DNA from: CAWUJK01 sp964586815
GTDB taxonomy: Bacteria; Patescibacteriota; Gracilibacteria; BD1-5; UBA6164
NCBI GenBank assembly: GCA_964586815.1
Contig: CAZPIB010000056.1
Location: 1-5,070 of the forward strand
Direction: 5' to 3'
Length of the DNA: 5,070 nt
The stretch's first letter is position 1; the number at the start of each line of letters is the position of its first letter. The notes beneath the pieces are model-generated. The model was not told where the DNA came from and did no database searches. It saw nothing but the letters and a program-made list of their open reading frames with translations. Below are positions 1-5,070 of this stretch, piece after piece. The position numbers and the translations under genes are program-made.

Positions 1-70
1 TAATTCTTCTCAAAATCAAAGTATTGAAAATAATTTATTATCAACATTTATAGAGATGACTCTTCCTTAA
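1..70 (+). CDS. Possible 3' end of a plus-strand gene, product unknown
   Basis: A plus-strand frame is open from the window edge and ends at TAA 68-70. The visible tail is 22 residues, starting NSSQNQSIENN and ending FIEMTLP. It is polar, then amphipathic, which is protein-like, but 22 codons is too short to exclude chance in DNA this AT-rich. If real, the gene converges on the EamA transporter, whose stop lies 100 bp away. A competing reading on the minus strand starts at ATG 47-45 and runs off the left edge (MLIINYFQYFDFEKN), so the direction is not settled. No family can be assigned. Confidence 0.35.
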   Translation, partial: NSSQNQSIENNLLSTFIEMTLP

Positions 71-170
71 ATCAATTAAATAAAACTAAATTTTAATATA
101 AGCTATATTTTATTAAAATATAATAAAAATCAAATGGAAAAAGAATGATATCAATAAATATTTCACTTTT
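71..170. other. AT-only intergenic spacer with a weak hairpin
   Basis: This spacer lies between the left-edge frame and the stop codon of the transporter. It holds a perfect inverted repeat with 9-bp arms (104-112 and 114-122) made only of A and T, and a T run at 166-171 on the plus strand. Neither combines into a classical GC-stem plus U-tract terminator. It may serve as a weak bidirectional end for convergent transcripts, but nothing stronger can be supported. Confidence 0.3.
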
Positions 171-1043
171 TTAATTCCTAAAAATTACTCAAATTATTAC
201 ACATAATACTACAAATAATGTTACTAGTACATCTTTTTTTGAAGGAATTTCTTTTAAAATTAAATAACTTAACATATATACAAAAACAAGATAAGTTAAG
301 CTTAGAAGACTGGTTAGTATTATTCAAAGAGTAGAAAACAAAGTAAGTGATATAAGTATAGATACTACAACTACAGAATTTGTAAATAATAGTAATTGTG
401 TGTATTTTTTTGTTAGAAGCTTAACTTGGTTGAATTCTTTTTTTATAAACATTAGTAAAAAAGAAAAGGATAATACTAATATTGTTTCCATAATATAAAA
501 TGTTATTGGATTAACTTTTGTAAGGAAATAAATCATAGCAAATAATTGAAATGATTTTATTATAGATGATAATAAAACCATTAAACTATACTTATTTATT
601 TTAAAATTTTTATAATTTATGCTTGTTAATATTACTACTAGTGAAGCTGCTATTGCACTTAAAAATGTTATTAAATTAGCTCTTTCTGTTACTATAAAAA
701 TAAATCATATTATAATTGGGAATATTTGAAAAAGCATTGCATAAGGTTGCAAGACTGAGATTTTTTCATTAGCATATGCTGTTCTTCTTAGAGGATATGT
801 TATATATAATCAAATAGTTGCAATAAATAATAATCAGAAATCATATAAAGTAAATCCTGATTCAACATAATTGAATTCAAATATTCAAATTAAAAATAAT
901 AATAACATTATTATTAAATGATATCATCTATTAAAAAAAGTTTGTAAATTATTTCAAATTATTTTATTTTCTACAATTTTTTTTGTCAATATCATTCCTG
1001 TAGCACTCAAAAATGATTGTATTATTCCTAGTATTATTAACAT
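171..1043 (-). CDS. EamA/DMT-superfamily membrane transporter
   Basis: A 290-residue integral membrane protein, read with TGA as Gly. About ten hydrophobic helices can be placed, near residues 1-19, 39-57, 64-83, 96-118, 125-142, 152-174, 178-200, 215-239, 240-263 and 271-288. This is the two-times-five layout and usual length of EamA (drug/metabolite transporter) proteins. Each half ends in the family pattern: a helix, a short charged turn with Glu (TER near 119-121; LKEIPSKK near 263-270), then a last helix. The segment VLQPYAMLFQIFPIIIG is typical of helix 4. Such proteins export or import small metabolites across the cytoplasmic membrane; the substrate cannot be read from sequence. Eight of eleven glycines are TGA, several inside helices, where a stop would have cut the gene. 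No Trp codon is present. The start ATG 1043-1041 overlaps the upstream gene by 7 bp, implying translational coupling; no Shine-Dalgarno is visible. Confidence 0.85.
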
Positions 1044-1657
1044 AATTTATTAAATAAATCTTTAATTATTTCCCAAAAAGTTTTTTGTTTTTTGTTTTTT
1101 TGTCATTCTTCTATTTTTTCTAAACTATCTTTTATATCAATATTACTTTCTTGAATAATTATTAGATTTTTATCTAGTAAAAGCATAAAACCAGAAAATA
1201 AATTCATTCATAATGATGAATCTGGATTTATATGATCTGATAAAATTGCAAGAGCTGTATTTAATTTAGTAATAGTTTTTATTCTAATTATTTTATTAGT
1301 GAGAGACTTCTTATACTCATCTTTTGTAATTCTAAACTCTTTTGGAAGATATGTAAAAATTTTTTCGCTATTTTCTATTTCATCTATTTTTTCAAAAATT
1401 TCTTTTATTTCTTCTTCTCAAATAATATCTGAACCACTTACTTTTTCTATTAATATTTTGGTTTTAGGATCAATATCATTGATATCTAAAAGATTTTTTA
1501 ATTCAAATAATTCTTTTTCAGATTTTTCAGAATAAATAATTTTTTCTTTATTTTTTTTGAACTCTAATTTTTTTTCATTATTTATTTTTTTTTCTTTTTC
1601 AGTTATTTTTTTCTTTTTTATTTCCTCCTCCTTTAATTTTCAAGCTTCAACTCACAT
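1037..1657 (-). CDS. Unrecognised 206-residue charged helical protein
   Basis: The frame opens with ATG followed at once by TGA (Gly), so a standard-code reading would not find this start. An in-frame TAA about 12 bp upstream makes ATG 1657-1655 the only sensible start. Residues 7-60 are extremely Lys/Glu rich and probably helical or coiled coil. The middle (about 54-133) is a mixed helical region, including LLDINDIDPKTKILIEK. Residues 134-170 are more hydrophobic (TALAILSD, LFSGFMLLLDKNLIII), but charges interrupt them, so a membrane span is doubtful. The tail is a Lys/Gln linker and a short amphipathic helix ending NKLC. No signal peptide is visible. Five Gly codons are TGA and two are GGT; one TGG Trp is present. 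Its stop overlaps the transporter start by 7 bp, so the two probably share an mRNA and perhaps a membrane-linked task. I do not recognise a family. Confidence 0.8.
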
Positions 1658-1693
1658 AATATTTTATTTATTAAGTATTTTTTAATTACCTAT

Positions 1694-1721
1694 AATTTAT
1701 TTACAAATAGATAAAAATCAA
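1694..1721 (-). promoter_or_regulatory. Candidate promoter for the helical protein-EamA operon
   Basis: On the minus strand, TTGATT (1721-1716) is followed after 16 bp by TAAATT (1699-1694), a 4/6 match to the -10 consensus, 36 bp before ATG 1657. The -35 part lies in a 17-bp block, 1725-1709, that matches 16 of 17 bases of the block at the stronger promoter of the neighbouring secreted-protein gene. That shared block is the main support; the -10 alone is weak. Confidence 0.4.
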
Positions 1722-1743
1722 TTTTATTTATTTTAAAATAGTG

Positions 1744-1785
1744 ACTAAAAAAGATTTACAAATTAATTTGTAAATCTTTTTTAGT
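1744..1785 (-). terminator. Perfect 42-bp palindrome, probable intrinsic terminator
   Basis: The 21-bp arms are exactly complementary around the centre AATT. Each arm has an A6 or T6 run at its outer part, so in RNA the 3' arm ends in a U6 tract followed by AGU. It lies 64 bp after the stop of the secreted-protein gene and before the next promoter, the position expected of a terminator for that gene. Being symmetric, it would also act on plus-strand transcription. The stem has only three G:C pairs, so the AT-rich length carries its stability. It could instead be a protein-binding palindrome. Confidence 0.7.
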
Positions 1786-1849
1786 TTAAAATATACTAAA
1801 AATTTTATTTAAAATATCAGATTTTTTTAACTTAAAATTTATTAATAAA

Positions 1850-2728
1850 TTAATATATATTAAATATACTTTCTAATTGATAAAGATCACTTTCATATTT
1901 TGCCTTATATTCATCAAGAACAATAATTACATACATTGCTAATATTTTAGTTTGTTCATTAGATTTTAATTCTATTACTCTTTTATTTACTTTTTCAATA
2001 ATAGCAATTATTTGTTTATCTGAATAATTTCTATTTTCTAATCTTATAATAAAATTTCCAACAAGGTCTCTAATTTGTACTTTTCTTTCTTGAGATAAGT
2101 TATATGTTTCTACATAAGTACTTTCTCAAGTATTATATTTATAAGAAGTATTTTCTTTTTTATAGTTTTCACCCTTTTCTTTGTAAGATATACTCTTTTC
2201 CTTATAGTACTCACTTTCTTTTTTATAGTTTTCACCCTTTTCTTTGTAAGATATACTCTTTTTTTTATATAATTCACTTTTTTCTTTGTAATTTTTACTT
2301 TCTTCTTTGTAATTCTTATATTCTTCTTTGTAATTTCTACTTTCTTCTAAAGTAAATTTTTTTACTTTAGAACAATATCTATTATATTTTTTAGTTATTA
2401 CACAAAGTCTAACATAATAACTTCAATATTCTAAATATTGAAGATGTGAAGTTATTGAGGCTTTATTTCATATATATTCTGATGTATCCTCTGGATAAGA
2501 TAAATTAGAATTTGTTGTAGAATAAATAAATTTATACCATTTTAATTCCTCATTTCCTTCATATTTATCCCAAGTAGCTTTTAGCTTTCCATTTGATTTT
2601 TCAATCTCTAAATTAAAATCATACTCTTTTACTTCTCCAAATTTAGCTTTTTCATAATATGCTATTCATGTAGAAATTGATGAAAAAAACATAACTAAGA
2701 CCAACAATACTCATAAAAAATATTTCAT
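1850..2728 (-). CDS. Secreted fibronectin-III-like protein with tyrosine heptad repeats
   Basis: A 292-residue protein. Residues 1-23 form a signal peptide: Lys2, then a hydrophobic core LGVLLVLVMFF, with a plausible signal peptidase I site after GIA. Residues about 37-127 resemble a fibronectin type III beta sandwich: ATWDKYEG (Trp53), LKWYKFIYS, YLEYGSYYVRLCV and a last strand CSKVKKFTL. Cys109 and Cys119 could form a disulfide outside the membrane. Residues 131-200 are ten consecutive heptads, each with Tyr at position 3 and Lys at position 4 (KNYKEES, ISYKEKG and so on), probably a rigid charged helix. Residues 211-292 form a helical domain (LSQERKVQIRDLVGNF, NRNYSDKQIIAIIEKV), a type I associate with exported proteins of these phyla from memory only. 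It is likely a surface or periplasmic adhesion or structural protein; no enzyme motif is visible. It has its own promoter and terminator, hence is probably monocistronic. Five Gly codons are TGA and six are GGN. Confidence 0.82.
2129..2338 (-). repeat. Ten 21-bp tandem units encoding tyrosine heptads
   Basis: Ten in-frame 21-bp units encode residues 131-200 of the secreted protein. Consensus by residue is x-x-Y-K-(E/K)-(E/K)-x, with Y and K invariant and S or G usual at the last position. Units nearest the FnIII domain (2276-2338) share the DNA core CTTTGTAATT on the plus strand. The alternating Lys/Glu pattern with few hydrophobic residues fits a single extended alpha helix better than a packed coiled coil. 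Confidence 0.9.
2152..2262 (-). repeat. 48-bp exact direct repeat inside the heptad array
   Basis: Bases 2152-2199 and 2215-2262 are identical, offset by 63 bp, exactly three heptad units. The repeat encodes KSISYKEKGENYKKE twice. Identity at the DNA level, against diverged flanking units, indicates a recent three-unit duplication by slippage or recombination. Confidence 0.9.
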
Positions 2729-2757
2729 ACTTTTATAATTAAAAATTAAGTATAATT

Positions 2758-2785
2758 ATTATATTTTTAAAAAGAAAAAAATCAA
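2758..2785 (-). promoter_or_regulatory. Sigma-70-type promoter of the secreted-protein gene
   Basis: On the minus strand TTGATT (2785-2780) and a perfect TATAAT (2763-2758) are separated by 16 bp. The -10 ends 29 bp before ATG 2728, giving a leader of roughly 20-25 bases. The leader is A/T only, with no Shine-Dalgarno sequence. The spacer is an asymmetric T-rich then A-rich run. Confidence 0.65.
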
Positions 2786-2806
2786 TTTTTATTATAATGA
2801 ACTTTC

Positions 2807-2847
2807 AAAGTTAAAATATCACCTTTTTATAAAGTTAAAATGTCACC
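2807..2847. repeat. Two 17-bp direct repeats upstream of the promoter
   Basis: AAAGTTAAAATATCACC at 2807-2823 recurs as AAAGTTAAAATGTCACC at 2831-2847, one mismatch, with a 24-bp period. An inverted half-copy, AACTTT, at 2800-2805 makes a small dyad with the first copy. On the minus strand the motif reads GGTGACATTTTAACTTT. The pair sits directly upstream of the secreted-protein promoter, so it could be an activator or repressor site. It also recalls repeated motifs at insertion-sequence ends, but no transposase gene is present in the window. Confidence 0.6.
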
Positions 2848-2942
2848 CTTATAAAAAAATGTTAAACTAAAATAACTTACTTTAAAATTAAATAATATAT
2901 ATGACTAGCTATTTTCATCTACATCTCAAACTTTTACATATT
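2848..2942. other. AT-rich spacer after the large gene
   Basis: No terminator, RNA gene or independent start with support was found here. The part at 2905-2942 remains open on the minus strand in a frame shifted from the large gene and may be its displaced C-terminal end (VKVGDVDENS then TAG at 2907-2905). Confidence 0.4.
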
Positions 2943-5070
2943 CTATATATAATAATCCCAACTCTTAACTCATCAAGCACTATCAGAATAAACTCATCAA
3001 GGGTTTTTTGTTCAAGTAATAGTGATTCAAGAATCTACTTTTTTAATTCCAATATTTTCTGCAAAATTTCTTGTTAAATTATTTATTTCATCAGAAATAT
3101 ATTTTCAAGAAAAATGTGTAGATTGATATTCTTTTTCACAAAAAACTTTTGCTTCTTCTTCATTATATCATAATTTAACTACTCTTCTTCAAATTGCTTT
3201 ATTTAGCTGAATCTCAATTTTATCTCAATCACTTAATTCTAATTTTAAGATTTTTTTTGGTGCATCAAACTCATAATTAATTTTTCAATTTTCAATTTCT
3301 TCTTTTATTTTATCAAATTTATCTTGATTTCAGTTTAAATAACTTTTATCAATTGCAAAGGAAATTACTCATTTTACATTTGCATCTATTACATATCATA
3401 AAAGATTTTTAATAAATTCTCATGTTTTATAATTTTGACAAGAAGCTGTATTTACCAAATCTCATATTTCCAAAAGTAATTTTGGATCATCAAAAATTGT
3501 TGTAAATATAATTATTTCATCTCATTTTTCTATTGGTCTTAATTTACTTTTTATACTATTTAAATCTTCTTTAATTTTTTTTAATTCAATTCAAGGAATT
3601 CATCAATTTAAAGTATTTAAAACTTTCTCAAAAATATTTTTATCTTTTGTTGTTTTTAAAATATAAAATAAACTTTTTATCAAAATTTCTGCTTTTTCTT
3701 TTTTTGATAAATTTTTATTTCATTCCAATTTATTTATTAACTCTTTTACTTTACTACCTTTTTTTATTCAATTTAATAAAATCTTAAAATCTTCATCTTC
3801 TTCAAAAATATTTACTTCATTAGTTAATCATTCATAAACTAATTCCAAATGATTTTGCCTTATAAGTTGCTCCAAAACCTCTCATTGTGCAATTTGTAAT
3901 AATTGCTCATCTGATAATTTTCATTCATTTTTTGTAGAAACATATTTTAAACTTGAGGGATTTTCCATCCATTTTTTTACTTGATTTTCATCTAAGTATT
4001 TTAATTGTTCTTTTGATTTCTCAACATCTTCTTCACTTGCTCAAACTCAAAAATATTTATAATCCTTAAATCACTCTTCTCATTTCTCTAATAAAATTTC
4101 TACTATTTTTGACAAATAGGGAATTTCTTCTTCTCATCAAATAATTTCAGAAAATCTTGATATCAATGTAAATAAAACATCCAAATCTCACCATTTTTCT
4201 TTAAGTTCTTTAATATCTTCTTTTTCTATCGTCTTTCAATTTAATTTAAAAACTAAAGAAAAATATGTGGTAAAAATTTGTTCTAAAATATTTTTAATAT
4301 TTCCAATATTTTCTTTGTTTACTTCTAAATAATCATCATTAATATTTTCTTTATTTATTTCAGAAGCAGGTCAGTTTAGAATATTTATTAAATTGTTTTT
4401 TGTACTATCAATGTTTTTATTAATATTATCTTTTCAATTTAAAAAATTATTTAATATATAAATTAAATTATCAATATATTCTTTTTTATATTTTCAACTC
4501 TCAGAAATATTTATTATTTCATCAAAAATTTTTAATAAATTTATAATTCACCTGATATTTTTTCATTCAATTAACTCCTTATTAAAATTTATTTTTTCAA
4601 AAAACTCTGATCAAAATTTTTTATTTATATTTATTGTATAAGTTACAAAATCATCATAAGATGATTTTGAGATTTTTTTATTTTTTACAAAAGTTTCTGT
4701 AAAGTTTTCATCAAATCATAAAAATTTTAGAAATAAATGTTTTTGTTTTTCCTGATTGGAAAGATTTTTTATATCAGTAAAGTTTTCTATGTCTTCAAAA
4801 AGTAATTCTATAAAAAGCCATTCTATATTTTTTAATCTTGAATTTTCTCAAAAGCATCATATTATATTTAAATTTTCTTCATCTAAAATTTTTCACTTTA
4901 ATTTTTCTATTTCTTCTAAAAATTCTTTTGATGTATTTACTTCTAGTGAATAAATATTTTCTAATCAAATATTATAGTTTTTAATATATTCTAAACTTTG
5001 GATGTTATTTTTTATAGCAATTTTAGCTATTTCAATTCTTGCATTTTCATCTTTTATTTCATAATTTTTA
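2943..5070 (-). CDS. Large protein of unknown function, N-terminus off the window
   Basis: The last 708 residues are visible; the start lies beyond base 5070. Residues (numbered from the window edge) 1 to about 500 are charged and mostly helical, with many Lys, Glu, Asn and Ile, no signal peptide in view and no membrane span. The C-terminal part, about 510-708, looks like a compact alpha/beta domain: FDDPKLLLEIGDL, TASCQNYKTG (Cys544), LLGYVIDANVKGVIS, IGRRVVKLGY, VFCEKEYQSTHFSG (Cys644) and TKNPGGVYSDSAGG (Tyr694, Asp696). The Cys-Gln-x-Tyr, Arg-Arg and Tyr-x-Asp-x-x-Gly-Gly blocks look like a conserved active or binding site. I have an impression of similar blocks in other CPR proteins but cannot name a family. 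About 44 glycines are TGA against three GGN; four Trp are TGG. Many TGA glycines fall in the C-terminal blocks. The stop TAG 2945-2943 follows a TA run and may result from a frameshift. Confidence 0.85.

Noticed and set aside
1..47. Minus-strand gene start at ATG 47-45
   Set aside because: Only 15 codons are visible and the competing plus-strand frame is equally plausible, so neither can be firmly claimed.
324..581. An 85-residue separate minus-strand membrane protein
   Set aside because: It is only the part of the EamA transporter between an internal Met and a TGA glycine codon; the frame continues on both sides.
1299..1535. Open plus-strand stretch of 78 codons
   Set aside because: It is antisense to the helical protein, whose minus-strand frame is longer, has a promoter and overlaps its downstream gene.
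1836..1851. 16-bp AT palindrome at the stop of the secreted-protein gene
   Set aside because: It is made only of A and T, is short, and can arise easily by chance here; the 42-bp palindrome nearby is a far better terminator.
2104..2355. Open plus-strand stretch rich in Phe, Tyr, Leu and Cys
   Set aside because: It is antisense to the heptad array of the secreted protein; its repeats simply mirror the 21-bp units.
2807..2847. Short CRISPR-like array
   Set aside because: There are only two copies, the spacing between them is 7 bp, and no cas gene is present.
4756..4953. Open plus-strand stretch of 65 codons
   Set aside because: It lies wholly antisense to the large minus-strand gene and has the Ser/Phe-rich make-up of a reversed Lys/Glu-rich frame.
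171..5070. TGA as tryptophan (mycoplasma/spiroplasma code 4)
   Set aside because: TGG Trp is present, and TGA sits in turn and helix-packing positions typical of Gly; as Trp the large protein would have nearly 50 tryptophans.

Overview
This window is very AT-rich and reads sensibly only if TGA is a glycine codon (genetic code 25). That points to a Candidate Phyla Radiation bacterium of the Gracilibacteria/Absconditabacteria (BD1-5/SR1) group. With TGA as stop, the minus strand breaks into short pieces. With TGA as Gly, four long minus-strand frames cover most of the window. TGG is still used for Trp in several of them, and the TGA positions fall where glycine is expected (for example NYKTG, LLGYV, RNA-like turns such as SAGG, and small residues inside membrane helices). 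The choice of Gly over the mycoplasma-type Trp is inferred from these contexts.

Layout from right to left, the direction of transcription. At 2943-5070 is the C-terminal 708 residues of a large protein of unknown function, cut by the window edge: a long charged helical region followed by a distinctive C-terminal domain with SCQNY and YSDSAGG blocks. Its last codons may carry a small frameshift at a TA run. Then comes a 214-bp spacer with a 17-bp direct repeat (two copies, 24-bp period) and a good promoter. At 1850-2728 is a secreted 292-residue protein: signal peptide, fibronectin-III-like domain, ten tyrosine-containing heptads, and a C-terminal helical domain. A perfect 42-bp palindrome at 1744-1785 closes that unit. 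At 1037-1657 is an unrecognised 206-residue helical protein whose stop overlaps the start of a 290-residue EamA/DMT-type ten-helix transporter at 171-1043. These two form a probable two-gene operon. At the far left a short plus-strand frame ending at 70 may be the tail of a convergent gene.

The genes do not form an obvious pathway. The themes are cell-surface or envelope proteins (the FnIII-heptad protein and the transporter) beside a large protein of unknown role. No rRNA, tRNA, CRISPR array or transposase gene was seen. Three starts (2728, 1657, 1043) lack a Shine-Dalgarno sequence.
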